A stretch of DNA of 64,000 bases from NCBI RefSeq assembly GCF_007988945.1, contig NZ_BJVC01000001.1:186001-250000 (forward strand), read 5' to 3'. Both the position numbers and the translations under genes were made by a program. Shown one piece after another: positions 19,540 through 28,552 of this stretch (position 1 is the first letter of the stretch; each line of letters begins with the position of its first letter). The notes under the pieces are model-generated. The model was not told where the DNA came from, searched no databases, and was given only the letters and a program-made list of their open reading frames with translations. The stretch is from Swaminathania salitolerans (lineage in GTDB: Bacteria; Pseudomonadota; Alphaproteobacteria; Acetobacterales; Acetobacteraceae).

Positions 19540-21825
19540 TTACCAGGAAAAGCCGATACTGGCCTGCGCGTTACGACGCTGACCGTAATAACAGAAAGCC
19601 TGACCGTATGAGGCATAGGCGAGACAGTTGGTGACATAATTCGTGTCGAACAGGTTCCGCACGCTTGCATTGAGCGTCCATCCCTTCAGCGCGCGCGACG
19701 CCTCGCCGAGATCGTAGCGAATCGAGGCGTCGAACAAGGCGTATTGAGGCACCTTGACACTGCCGTAATCGGCCTCGCCGCCATAGGCCGAGGCGGCATA
19801 TCGCATACCGCCACCGAAGCCGAACGATTTCAGCCGTCCTGTCGGCACGGTATAGAAAGCGAAAAGCGAGGCATTGCCGCGTCCGGACTGGATGAGCGGC
19901 TTGCCCGTGGAATCGTCCTGGACGCGCTGGGTGCTGACTGCGGCCTCGATCATGAGGTTGCGCCAGGCCTCGATATGGGCCTCGAACTCGAATCCGTCGG
20001 AATGAACCAGACCGCTCTGGGTGTTGTAGATCGTATTGGGAACCGAGACGAGCACGTTCGTCTGTTCGATGTGAAAGCCTGCGGCGGTCAGCAGGATCGT
20101 GGTGCCGGGGAACTGGTATTTCACCCCGCCTTCGAGCTGCTTTCCGATGGAGGGGCTGGCCTGGTTGCGGGTTCGTCCGCCATCGTCGGACACGATCCCG
20201 GTCTGGGGCTGGAACGATGTCGAATAGCTCACATAGGGCGCGAGACCGAACCGGAAATGATACAGCCCCGAGGCGCGCCATGTGATCTGGCCCGGACTCT
20301 GTTTCGTGTTCGACGGGGTGTCGTATTCGATCTGACGCGAACGGAACCAGTCGTGACGCAGGCTCCCGGTCAGGATCAGGCCGCCCCAGTGGATCTCGTC
20401 CTGTCCATAGGCGCCGATCTGATGCGAATTGACCTTGTACCGGGCATAAGGCGACAGGGGAGCGATCCCCGCATCGTAATCCGGAGAGAAGATGTCCAGA
20501 TCGGGCGCGCTGCTCTGTCCAGCCACTTCATTGGCCCATTGCTGCTGATAGTCGAAACCGGCCATGAGATGATGGAGCAGGGGGCCGGTGCGTACACGAC
20601 CGCGGAGATTGCTGTCGAATGCGAGATTGCGGGTGTGCTCGGTCGTGCCGAAGGCATAGCGGGGCAGGAGCGAAGGAGACTTCCAGTATCCGGCATTATA
20701 GACGCTGCGATATTGCGTTTTCAGATCGTCGTAGCGACCGCGGGTCGAGACGCTCCAGTCATTATCGAAGCGATGGGTGTAGATATAGGTGAATGCGCCG
20801 TGCTTTCGGTTGAATTTCTCGAATCGTGCGTCGCCGTCGTAGAAATTGCGGGGCAGATACCCCCCGAAAGGTGCCGGCTTCAGGGAGCCTTCCAGAGGAA
20901 CGCCACCATAGGTGCCCGCTTCGGGCTCGTACTGGTAATTGCCGAGCAGGGTCAGCGTATCGCGGCCATTGCCGCCGAAACTGACGGAGGGGCTGATCGA
21001 GAAGCGGCGGCTCCCTGTTTTCACGAGCTGGGTATGCTGGCCGTTGACCGTTCCATAGATCCGGTACCGGATCGTTCCGTCACGGTTTGCATATCCTCCG
21101 GTATCGCCATCGACCCGGTAGAGATCGAACATGCCGCCCGTCGTCTCGATCCCGCCATAGAAGCGTTTGTCGATGGGCAGCTTGCTCGAGAGGGCAACGA
21201 GCCCGCCGGGGCTCGATTGCCCGTACAGAGCCGAGGCCGGGCCCTTGAGCATCTCGATCCGCTCGAGGCGCGATGTGTCGATCTGGGCGATGGCGTAGCC
21301 GGTCGGGCTGTCCTGCAGACGGAGCCCGTCCAGGAATTCGGGGATCGTGAATCCTCGCAGCTGAAAGAGATCGTAGCGCGTTCCGACGCCGCCGCGCAGA
21401 TCCGGTGTGACCCCGGCGGTGTAGCGCACGGCCTGATCGAGAGAGAGTACGCCCCGGATATCCATTTCATTGCGGGTGATGACCGTTACGGATTGCGCGG
21501 TCTCGATCAGCGGTGTCGTGCTCTTCGTCGCCGAAGAGGCGAGAACGGCGCCCCTCTGGGCGTGAACGTGAATGACCTCGTCGGTATCAGGGGCGTCGGT
21601 TTTGGGAGCAGCGGTTTCGGGAGCAGCGATTTCGGGGGCAGACCGGATGCCCGATGCCCGGATCGGTTTTCCTGTTATCCCCGAAGCCGGGTCGTTCTGC
21701 GTGTGCCCGGAGGCTTCATGAGGCGTCGTCCCGGTCCTTGTCCGGGACGCCGCATGAGCCTGCTGACTGGTGAAAAGGGCAAGGAGTGCGGCCGTCATCG
21801 CGCGCCTGCCGGTTGCCTCATGCAT
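19540..21825 (-). CDS. TonB-dependent siderophore receptor
   Basis: A 761-residue outer-membrane receptor. After a signal peptide (RRAMTAALLALFTSQQAHA) come a TonB box region (DEVIHVHAQRG) and a plug with FQLRGF, FLDGLRL and RIEMLKGPASALYGQSSPGG. A barrel ending ASIGFSW with the expected terminal aromatic follows. The LKGPASALYGQSSPGG plug is typical of FpvA/FhuE/FoxA-type ferric siderophore receptors. I chose ATG 21825, which has AGGAA 8 nt upstream; ATG 21861 lacks one and sits in the Fur-box-like element. No biosynthesis genes are nearby, so it probably takes up xenosiderophores. It converges on grxB. Confidence 0.9.
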   Translation of the reverse strand: MHEATGRRAMTAALLALFTSQQAHAASRTRTGTTPHEASGHTQNDPASGITGKPIRASGIRSAPEIAAPETAAPKTDAPDTDEVIHVHAQRGAVLASSATKSTTPLIETAQSVTVITRNEMDIRGVLSLDQAVRYTAGVTPDLRGGVGTRYDLFQLRGFTIPEFLDGLRLQDSPTGYAIAQIDTSRLERIEMLKGPASALYGQSSPGGLVALSSKLPIDKRFYGGIETTGGMFDLYRVDGDTGGYANRDGTIRYRIYGTVNGQHTQLVKTGSRRFSISPSVSFGGNGRDTLTLLGNYQYEPEAGTYGGVPLEGSLKPAPFGGYLPRNFYDGDARFEKFNRKHGAFTYIYTHRFDNDWSVSTRGRYDDLKTQYRSVYNAGYWKSPSLLPRYAFGTTEHTRNLAFDSNLRGRVRTGPLLHHLMAGFDYQQQWANEVAGQSSAPDLDIFSPDYDAGIAPLSPYARYKVNSHQIGAYGQDEIHWGGLILTGSLRHDWFRSRQIEYDTPSNTKQSPGQITWRASGLYHFRFGLAPYVSYSTSFQPQTGIVSDDGGRTRNQASPSIGKQLEGGVKYQFPGTTILLTAAGFHIEQTNVLVSVPNTIYNTQSGLVHSDGFEFEAHIEAWRNLMIEAAVSTQRVQDDSTGKPLIQSGRGNASLFAFYTVPTGRLKSFGFGGGMRYAASAYGGEADYGSVKVPQYALFDASIRYDLGEASRALKGWTLNASVRNLFDTNYVTNCLAYASYGQAFCYYGQRRNAQASIGFSW

Positions 21826-21863
21826 ATATCTGGTTCCTGCCTCGGATTGAGCGGCAGTCATTA

Positions 21864-21886
21864 CATTGAATGATAATCAGTCGCAA
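21864..21886 (-). promoter_or_regulatory. Fur-box-like element upstream of the siderophore receptor
   Basis: Reading the minus strand, GATTATCATTCAATG resembles the core of the Fur consensus (…GATAATCATTATC). It lies about 40 nt before the preferred receptor start, where iron repression would act. The match is partial. Confidence 0.45.
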
Positions 21887-21933
21887 CAAGGCGTTAATGC
21901 ATTCCTGCAAATTGTGGCTTTCCGGCAACGAGC

Positions 21934-21982
21934 CTCAAGCCCCAAGCCCCAAGCCCCAAGTCCCAAGTCCCAAGTCCCAAAG
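21934..21982. repeat. Seven tandem CCCAAGC/T heptamers
   Basis: Seven exact-length 7-bp units run head to tail: CTCAAGC, CCCAAGC x2, CCCAAGT x3, CCCAAAG. They lie in the 340-bp gap between the siderophore receptor and the divergent serine hydrolase. Such arrays change length by slippage and can alter promoter spacing. No gene is seen in the gap. Confidence 0.9.
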
Positions 21983-22165
21983 CCCTGAGACCCAAGCCGA
22001 TACGCGCTCCGGTCGGAGGCGCTCGAACCGGGCGTATTCTCCTGCCCGTGTCGGAAACAGGCGCGCCCTGTTTTTTCCGGACTATCCTTGCATGATGCGC
22101 AAGCGGTAGCCTCAGGGCGGTCGCGCCAGCCGGGTGTCTCCGGTCCGCCCTTGCAGGAGTGCGTA

Positions 22166-23332
22166 ATGCGCAGAAACGATGCCGGAGCCGTCTTCTCGCG
22201 GCGACTTCTCCTGAAGGGGGGAAGTGCGTCGGCGCTTCTCTCCATGGAAGGCTGCGCGACGAGGGCCACGTCTTTCGCCCCGGTGGATCGTCTCGCCCGC
22301 GATGCGGTCGCGTCGGGTCAGACGCCCGGGGTCGTCGTCGCGATCGGTCATCGGGGGCGGATCGTTCATCGCTTCGTTCATGGCGATCGCGCGCGCGTGC
22401 CGCATGTCGAGGGCATGAGCTGGGGGACGCGTTTCGATATGGCCTCGCTGACGAAGCCGACCATGACCGCACTTGCGATCATGCAGCTCGAGGAGGAGGG
22501 GCTGGTCTCGCTCGAGGATCGCGCAGCGCGTTATCTCCCGGAGTTTGCCCTATGCGGAAAGACAGCGATCACGCTGCGGATGCTGCTGACGCATTATTCC
22601 GGATTGCCGCCGGATCTGCCGCTCGACAGGCCCTGGCAAGGTCGGGACGAGGCCGTCCGCCTCATGGCGGAAACCCGTCCTTCGCAGGCGCCCGGGGAGG
22701 GTTTTCTCTATAGCGATATCAATTATATTGCGCTCGGGTTCATTGTGGAGCGTGTTTCCGGGCGGGCTCTTGCGTCCTGTGTCCGCAGCCGCATCCTCGT
22801 GCCGCTCGGGATGACGGAGAGCGGCTATTGTCCCGACCCGGCCTTGCGCCCCCGGATCGCCCCCACCCAGTTCGACGGGTCGGGCCTCATGCTGCGCGGC
22901 ATCGTGCACGACCCGACCGCACGCCGGATGGGAGGCGTCGCAGGCCATGCCGGGCTTTTTTCCGATGCCCACGACATGACGACATATGCGCAGGCCCTGC
23001 TCGACCGTCTGGCCGGACGCGAAAGCCGCTTCCCTCTTCGGCGGGAAACTCTGGCACGCATGATCGTCCCCCAGCAACCCAGAGGCAAAGCCGCGCTCAG
23101 AGGTCTTGGCTGGGATATCGACACGCATTACTCCTCGGCGCGGGGGAAGGTTTTCTCCCGCATGTCGTTCGGCCATACCGGTTTTACGGGTACGTCTCTC
23201 TGGATCGACCCGGCGAGCGACAGCTATGTGCTCATTCTAACGAACAGGGTGCACCCGCGCGGCGGTCATAGTGTCGTGGCGCTGAGACGGGATGTGGCGA
23301 CGCAGGCCGCTCTGGCGCTGCGCCGGCTCTGA
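22166..23332 (+). CDS. Beta-lactamase-fold serine hydrolase, Tat-type lipoprotein
   Basis: A 388-residue class C beta-lactamase/DD-peptidase-fold enzyme. The N-terminus has twin arginines and a lipobox (SRRLLLKGG, then LLSMEGC), which suggests export by Tat and lipid anchoring. The catalytic SxxK is SLTK near residue 95 and the Tyr motif is YSDINY. The C-terminal HTGFTG takes the KTG-like position. Such proteins include esterases, peptidases and cell-wall amidohydrolases; the substrate is not readable. AGGAG lies 5-6 nt before ATG 22166. It ends near a strong stem-loop shared with the convergent PQQ dehydrogenase gene. Confidence 0.85.
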   Translation: MRRNDAGAVFSRRLLLKGGSASALLSMEGCATRATSFAPVDRLARDAVASGQTPGVVVAIGHRGRIVHRFVHGDRARVPHVEGMSWGTRFDMASLTKPTMTALAIMQLEEEGLVSLEDRAARYLPEFALCGKTAITLRMLLTHYSGLPPDLPLDRPWQGRDEAVRLMAETRPSQAPGEGFLYSDINYIALGFIVERVSGRALASCVRSRILVPLGMTESGYCPDPALRPRIAPTQFDGSGLMLRGIVHDPTARRMGGVAGHAGLFSDAHDMTTYAQALLDRLAGRESRFPLRRETLARMIVPQQPRGKAALRGLGWDIDTHYSSARGKVFSRMSFGHTGFTGTSLWIDPASDSYVLILTNRVHPRGGHSVVALRRDVATQAALALRRL

Positions 23333-23358
23333 CCGGAAAGAGGAGGGGGCGAAAACAA

Positions 23359-23404
23359 CGCGCCCGGGCGGGAAACCGGTTTCCCGCATTCTCGTCCGGG
23401 CGCG
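23359..23404. terminator. Nested palindrome between convergent genes
   Basis: Outer arms CGCGCCCGG (23359-23367) and CCGGGCGCG (23396-23404) enclose a perfect 20-bp palindrome, GCGGGAAACCGGTTTCCCGC (23368-23387). It lies between the stops of the serine hydrolase (23332) and the PQQ dehydrogenase (23415). Position and symmetry fit a bidirectional terminator. Confidence 0.65.
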
Positions 23405-23414
23405 CGCTGTCAGG

Positions 23415-25868
23415 CTAAGGCTGCGCTCCCTGGTGTTCCGGCAGCGCAAAGGCCACCACTTCGTCGCCGTTGCGCGTTTGCAGGCCGCCGTGACCGCCCA
23501 CGGCAATCACGATATATTGCCGCCCGTCGCGCCCCATATAGGTGAGCGGCGTCGCATTCGCTCCGGCATTCATCTCGCGCTCGTACAGGATCTTCCCGTT
23601 CCGGCCGTCGATCACGCGGAAGCCCTGATCGGCCGTCGCGCCCATGAAGATCAGGCGCGATGCGGTGTTCACGGTGCCCCCCATGCTGAAGATCCCGGTC
23701 GGCAATCCGATCGGCATACGCGGTTCGCCGGTATGTCCGACATTTTTCGTCGTGCCGATGGGACGGTGCCAGATGACCTTGCGGGTCACGAGATCGATCG
23801 CCTGCGTTTCGCCCCAAGGAGGTGCGATGCACGGTGCCCCGAAGATACCGAGCCAGGATTTGATGATGGCGCCATAAGGCAGACCGTGCTGCGGATTGTA
23901 GATGAAATCCGGCTCGGGGTAACGATGGCCCCAGCCCTTCCACGGCTTGTAGAGCCCCTCGCGAAGGGCTTTCCCCTGCGGGACCAGCTTCATGAGGAAC
24001 GGAATGAAGGTCGTGTTCACATAGAGCACGCCTGTCTGCGGATCCACGCTTGCGCCGTACCAGTCGGCAACGCCGTCGAAGGCAGGAAAGCCGATCGATC
24101 CCTCGAGGCTCGGCGGCGTATAGAGCCCGTCATAGCGCAGCTTGTGGAACTGGATCTTGCAGGCCATCTGATCGAAGGGCGTTGCACCCCAGAGCCAGTC
24201 CGTATCCAGCGGATGGGTCCGCAGATTGGGCATGTCGACGGAAAATGGCTGCGTCGGCGCATAACGCTCCCCCGGGATGTTGCCCTGGGGGACGTTCTTT
24301 TCCTCGACACGGTAGAAGGGCTTGCCGGTTCTTCTGTCGAGGACGAAAAGCTCGCCCTGTTTCGTCGTCTGGACCAGAGCGGGTACCGTATTGCCCTGGC
24401 TGTCGGGAAGATCGATCAGGGACGGCCCGACTGGAATGTCGAAATCCCACAGATCGTGATGCGTCGTATGGAAATGCCATTTTTCCTCGCCGGTCGTCAT
24501 GTCCAGAGCGACGAGGGAGCTGCCGAACCTGTCGTCGAAATCCCGCCGCTTGCCGCCGAAATAATCGGGGGTCGCGATGCCGAGCGGCACATAGACGAGA
24601 TTGAGCGCAGGATCGGCGGTATAGACGCCCCATCCGTTCGGCGTGCCGCGCGTGAAGACCTCATCGGGTTTCAGGGGGCGGTTTGCAGGGGTGTGCCCGA
24701 GATCCCAGGCCCAGGAGAGGGCGCCCGTCCGGGCGTCGAATGCGCGGATGACCCCTGACGGTTCATCCACCGTCTGGTTGTCGAATACCCATCCGCTCAG
24801 CATGATCCTGTCGTTCATGACCATGGGTGGCGAGGTGATGAAGTGAAACCCGGGGGGCATCGGCCCCATGTTCTGCTGGAGATCGACGACACCGTTCTGC
24901 CCGAAGCCGGGGCAGAGCCTGCCCGTCTCGGCATCGAGCGCGATCAGGGTCGGAGGCGAGCCGGAGACGGTGGAAATGACCCGGTGCACACAGGGTGCTC
25001 CGGCCTCGACCGACGCCGATGCATCGTAATAGGAAACGCCGCGGCAGGCCTGATAGGTATTTTTCGACATGTTGCCTTGGGCGCGGTATTTCCAGATCTG
25101 CTTGCCGGTCGTTGCGTCGAGTGCAACGACATCCCGGTGCGGCGTGCAGAAGAACAGCTTGTCGCCGATCTTGATCGGGGTCGCCTCGAAGCTGAACTCG
25201 CGTCCGCGTGTGTTTTCGCCCGGGAGCGGCATATCGCCCGTATGGAAGCTCCAGGCCGGTTCCAGCGAGGCGGCATTCCGGGCGGTGATCTGCGTCAATG
25301 GCGAGAAACGCTGCCCCGAGGGCGCCCCGCCATAGAATTGCCAGTCATCCTTTTGTTCCGCCTCGGCACCGACCGCGTTATGTGCGATCATGCGCTCCGG
25401 AAACGGGGAAACCTGCGTGTAGCGCGATGCCGTGATGGTCCAGCCGAAGGTGAACATGAGCGCAAAAAGGAGCAGGCAGCCTCCCATACCCGCATAGACT
25501 GTGGCGTTCAGCGATGTGCGGCGTGTCGCGCTCGAAAGCCTGCCCGCAACCCAGGGGCCGAAAACCCAGAGTCCGATCCCTGCGGGAAAGGCGATCGGAG
25601 GAAGCAGGCGCCATCCGTCTAGGCCCACGCGGGACACCGCCCAGATGACGGTCATCAGAAGCATGAGGGCATAGACCCACAGGCCAGAGCGTCTTCCAGC
25701 ACCGATGAGACCGGCACTCACGAGCGTAAGAAGCCCGGCGGCGGCATAATACCACGTGCCCCCGAGCGCCAGAAGATAGAGTCCTGGCCCGGCGAGTGCC
25801 AGCCCTATGATCAGAAGGAGGAGGGCGGTGAGGACGAGCAGCGGTGAGGTCGATCGGAACCACGTCAT
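23415..25868 (-). CDS. Membrane-bound PQQ-dependent dehydrogenase, glucose/quinate/shikimate family
   Basis: An 817-residue quinoprotein. About five N-terminal transmembrane helices (residues 1-150) precede a periplasmic eight-bladed propeller with W-motifs (GKQIWKYRAQG, GALSWAWDLGH, GEEKWHFHTTHHDLWDFDIP). The TTHHDLWDFDIPVGP stretch is characteristic of mGDH-type enzymes. It oxidises a sugar, cyclitol or acid in the periplasm and passes electrons to ubiquinone. Paralogues in acetic acid bacteria act on glucose, quinate or myo-inositol, so the substrate is open. The adjacent TIM-barrel isomerase/dehydratase-like gene makes inositol worth considering. ATG 25868 is preferred; the in-frame GTG at 25880 overlaps the ribosome-binding site. 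Confidence 0.92.
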   Translation of the reverse strand: MTWFRSTSPLLVLTALLLLIIGLALAGPGLYLLALGGTWYYAAAGLLTLVSAGLIGAGRRSGLWVYALMLLMTVIWAVSRVGLDGWRLLPPIAFPAGIGLWVFGPWVAGRLSSATRRTSLNATVYAGMGGCLLLFALMFTFGWTITASRYTQVSPFPERMIAHNAVGAEAEQKDDWQFYGGAPSGQRFSPLTQITARNAASLEPAWSFHTGDMPLPGENTRGREFSFEATPIKIGDKLFFCTPHRDVVALDATTGKQIWKYRAQGNMSKNTYQACRGVSYYDASASVEAGAPCVHRVISTVSGSPPTLIALDAETGRLCPGFGQNGVVDLQQNMGPMPPGFHFITSPPMVMNDRIMLSGWVFDNQTVDEPSGVIRAFDARTGALSWAWDLGHTPANRPLKPDEVFTRGTPNGWGVYTADPALNLVYVPLGIATPDYFGGKRRDFDDRFGSSLVALDMTTGEEKWHFHTTHHDLWDFDIPVGPSLIDLPDSQGNTVPALVQTTKQGELFVLDRRTGKPFYRVEEKNVPQGNIPGERYAPTQPFSVDMPNLRTHPLDTDWLWGATPFDQMACKIQFHKLRYDGLYTPPSLEGSIGFPAFDGVADWYGASVDPQTGVLYVNTTFIPFLMKLVPQGKALREGLYKPWKGWGHRYPEPDFIYNPQHGLPYGAIIKSWLGIFGAPCIAPPWGETQAIDLVTRKVIWHRPIGTTKNVGHTGEPRMPIGLPTGIFSMGGTVNTASRLIFMGATADQGFRVIDGRNGKILYEREMNAGANATPLTYMGRDGRQYIVIAVGGHGGLQTRNGDEVVAFALPEHQGAQP

Positions 25869-26107
25869 CGTATTGATCACTCCGGAATGGAAGTCTGTCT
25901 GTCCATTCTCGCGTGCGTCACCCGGATCGCGCGGGACGTTCGGCTCGTACCCTGCGACACGGGCGAAACGATACCCGACGGACCTGAGTGTAACTTACGG
26001 TTGCAGGTCCGGTTTTGTTGAGTCGCTGCCCCGGATGGAGAATAAATTACTATTTAGCCATACGGGATGTGCCGCCAGAGACCGGCTCTCGCCCGTTGCC
26101 GGAGCGC
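25869..26107. other. Promoter region of the PQQ dehydrogenase
   Basis: These 239 bases between the LysR stop and the PQQ dehydrogenase start contain no gene I can support. The minus-strand promoter of the dehydrogenase should lie here. A TTACTATTTAG AT-rich patch near 26047 and TGTAACTTAC near 25990 are the only low-GC stretches. No clear operator was found. Confidence 0.4.
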
Positions 26108-27082
26108 TCAGGAGGTGGCGCCGTGTGCGATGATGCCGTCGAGCACCGAGAGAAAGGAGTCGAGAGCCGGCGAGATAGGCCTGTTCAGGGGCAGGATCAG
26201 CCCGTATCCGACGCAGGTCATGTCGATATCGACCGGGATGATCGCGAGTTGCCCGCAGCGGGCCTGCTGTTCGGCGACCGGCGCCGACATGACGGAGAGC
26301 GCATCGGTCCGGTTCAGATAGGCGAGCGTCATCAGAAGCGAGTCCGAGCTGACGATATGGTCCGGCAATGTCTGGTCCGCATGATCGAACAGGGCGTCGA
26401 ACCAGTTGCGGAGTGTCGATCCCCGCTTCTGCACGATCCAGTCCTGCTGCTGCAGGATCCCGACCGATAAAGGCGACGTGCCGACAAGCGGGTGGTCGTG
26501 ACGCCCGACGATCGCGAAATGTTCCGGACCGATCGCGCGATAGCTGTATTCGCGCTTGTTGAACTCGGGGGTGATCCGTCCGAGCATGAGTTCGACATCG
26601 CCGCGCACGAGCATGTCGAACAGCACGATGCTCGATCCCTCCATGACCTCGATCTCGATCAGCGGAAAGCGCCTGCGCATGGCCGCGAGGGCATCTGCGA
26701 GGAAATTGACCGTCGGGCCATCGATCGCGCCCACGACGATCCGCCCGCCGCGACCGTCGACAAGGGCACTCATTTCCTCCGAGGCCTGTTCGAGCTCGCG
26801 AAGCATGGCCTTGGCGCGTCTTATGAGCACTTCGCCGATGCTGTTCGGCACGATATTGCGCCCGCGGCGCTCGAACAGGGCATGGCGTACCGCCGCCTCG
26901 AGATCGGCGATCAGTTTCGAGGCTGCGGGCTGTGAGATATCTATGGCTTCGGCTGCCCGGTTGAGCGTCGGAAACGTACCCAGGGCCGAGAGCAGTCTCA
27001 GATGCTGCAGCTTGATACGCCGCTGCATGAACCAGTTCTGGGGAGGCTGTGGCTGGAGCTGGGGCGGTGGTGGGGCGGTCAT
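26108..27082 (-). CDS. LysR family regulator
   Basis: A 324-residue LysR-type regulator with a winged helix (LQHLRLLSALGTFPTLNRAAEAIDISQPAASKLIADLE, residues about 25-63). The effector domain has IVVGAIDGPTVNFL, ELMLGRITPEF and VMSAPVAEQQ. It resembles the sugar-related GbpR group in the ISQPAASKLI helix. The N-terminus is Pro/Gln-rich, so an internal start at 27028 is possible. It is divergent from the TIM-barrel gene (190-bp gap) and upstream of the PQQ dehydrogenase on the same strand, so it probably controls both. Its inducer is unknown. Confidence 0.88.
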   Translation of the reverse strand: MTAPPPPQLQPQPPQNWFMQRRIKLQHLRLLSALGTFPTLNRAAEAIDISQPAASKLIADLEAAVRHALFERRGRNIVPNSIGEVLIRRAKAMLRELEQASEEMSALVDGRGGRIVVGAIDGPTVNFLADALAAMRRRFPLIEIEVMEGSSIVLFDMLVRGDVELMLGRITPEFNKREYSYRAIGPEHFAIVGRHDHPLVGTSPLSVGILQQQDWIVQKRGSTLRNWFDALFDHADQTLPDHIVSSDSLLMTLAYLNRTDALSVMSAPVAEQQARCGQLAIIPVDIDMTCVGYGLILPLNRPISPALDSFLSVLDGIIAHGATS

Positions 27083-27272
27083 GACGGCACAGTATCACCG
27101 GTCGGTTATTAATCAATCAGACAAGCATATTGGACGCCTGCTTCGTAGCGCTCCAGACTCACTTGCGTTGCATTTGCGCCGTATTGCCCCTGTCCGTCGA
27201 CCGGCTCCTGTTCGCTGGCGGCGCCGGGCCGATCGGACGTTCCTGCACGTGGTGAGGAAGGAAAAACCGACG

Positions 27273-28217
27273 ATGCTCAGAGATTTCGGCTCGCTCAACA
27301 GGGATACATGGCCTATCGCCGCCGCAATGATCCAGTATCAAAACTGTCTACCAGACGGGCGCTCGGTGCAGGATCAGAGCGCCGAGGAATGGGAGGCAAC
27401 GCTCGGTGAGATCGTCGAGGCGGGGTTCGATGCGGTCGATCCGACGGATTGCTGGTTGAGGGTCGGCGATCTTTCCCCGGCGCGACTGGAGGCATTCCGC
27501 AAGGTGCTCGCCCGTCTCGGTCTTACCGTACCCGGTGTGTCAACGGCGCGAAAATGCCTCGTCGAGCCCTCGACCGTGGTCGAGATGACCGCCTATTGCC
27601 ACAGGGTGATCGATGCGGCGGCGGCACTCGGCGCGCGAACCGCCTGTCTGGGTCTGTTCGGCGCGCTGACGGAGCCGCAGAAACATGCCCTCTGGTTCTG
27701 GACGGCGCCGGGTTATCGCAATCCCGACGACCCGGCGATCCGCCAGGCGACGATCGCGCGGCTGCGCGAACTCGGTCGCCATGCGGCGGAAGTCGGGGTC
27801 GATATCGCGCTGGAAATGTATGAGGATACCTATATCGGCACCGCGCGGGACGCCGTGCGGTTCGTCGAGGAGGTCGATCATCCGAGCGTCGGTCTCAATC
27901 CGGATCTCGGCAATCTCATCCGGCTCCATCGCCCGATCGAACCCTGGCAGGAGATGGTTGCCCTGACAGCGCCGTGGACCCGATACTGGCACGTCAAGAA
28001 CTATTTCCGCGAGGAAGACGCCACAGGCAGCGCGATATCGACGATCCCTGCGCCTTTGCCGATGGGACTCATCAATTATCGTGTCGCGGTCAGGGCCGCT
28101 ATCGACGCGGGATTCCGGGGCGGGTTCTGCTGCGAGCACTATGGTGGAGACGGCCTGACAGTCAGTGCCGCCAATCGCGATTATCTCCGCACCATTCTTC
28201 CGAAATCCTTCGTCTGA
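27273..28217 (+). CDS. Sugar phosphate isomerase/epimerase family TIM-barrel protein
   Basis: A 314-residue AP-endonuclease-2-like TIM barrel. The four metal ligands are visible in order: Glu in ALEMYED, Asp in GLNPDLGN, His in WHVKNYF and Glu in CCEHYGGD. Family members isomerise or epimerise keto sugars or dehydrate inosose (IolE) or dehydroshikimate. AGGAAGGA precedes ATG 27273. Divergence from a LysR regulator next to a PQQ dehydrogenase suggests it processes a ketosugar or keto-cyclitol made by periplasmic oxidation. The specific reaction is not shown by the sequence. The gene ends where the atypical region begins. Confidence 0.85.
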   Translation: MLRDFGSLNRDTWPIAAAMIQYQNCLPDGRSVQDQSAEEWEATLGEIVEAGFDAVDPTDCWLRVGDLSPARLEAFRKVLARLGLTVPGVSTARKCLVEPSTVVEMTAYCHRVIDAAAALGARTACLGLFGALTEPQKHALWFWTAPGYRNPDDPAIRQATIARLRELGRHAAEVGVDIALEMYEDTYIGTARDAVRFVEEVDHPSVGLNPDLGNLIRLHRPIEPWQEMVALTAPWTRYWHVKNYFREEDATGSAISTIPAPLPMGLINYRVAVRAAIDAGFRGGFCCEHYGGDGLTVSAANRDYLRTILPKSFV

Positions 28218-28280
28218 TCTTTCTGGCGATCATGACGGGCGCTCGATCGAACGGGCGCCATTTTTTTTCGTCGGAAATGC

Positions 28281-28552
28281 CATCGGAGTTTACAGGCTCC
28301 GACATCGTCTCCCATCTCCGAGCCGAAAATCCGATGCCACCATCGACCGTCACGACATGTTGCGTTCCGTCGTCCCAATGGCTCATCGGGTTCGTTTGTC
28401 CGCCCGTAGGGAGGCAATCTTGCCATAGCTGTTTCCCCGTCCTGACATCGAAGGCACGGATATAATCCTGCTGCCTAGAGGTCAAAAATACTACCCGCGC
28501 CCCGCGTCACCAGCAGCCCCTCGACGCTCGGCGGGTAGAAGGGGGCTCACAA
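28281..28552 (-). pseudogene. 3' remnant of a second membrane PQQ dehydrogenase (gcd-like)
   Basis: Reading the minus strand from 28552, PSVEGLLVTRGAG is followed after a frame change by DYIRAFDVRTGKQLWQ, LPTGGQTNP and VVTVDGGIG. After a second frame change FGSEMGDDVGACKL follows. These match, in order, the last blade of mGDH-type proteins (…SLGGLLVTAGG…YLRAFDVRTGK…GGQATPM…GGHGSFGTKMGD). Only the final 80-90 codons survive, with two frameshifts. It is not a copy of the intact gene at 23415, whose equivalent segment differs. It marks a deletion or insertion scar at the left edge of the polyketide cluster. Confidence 0.75.
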
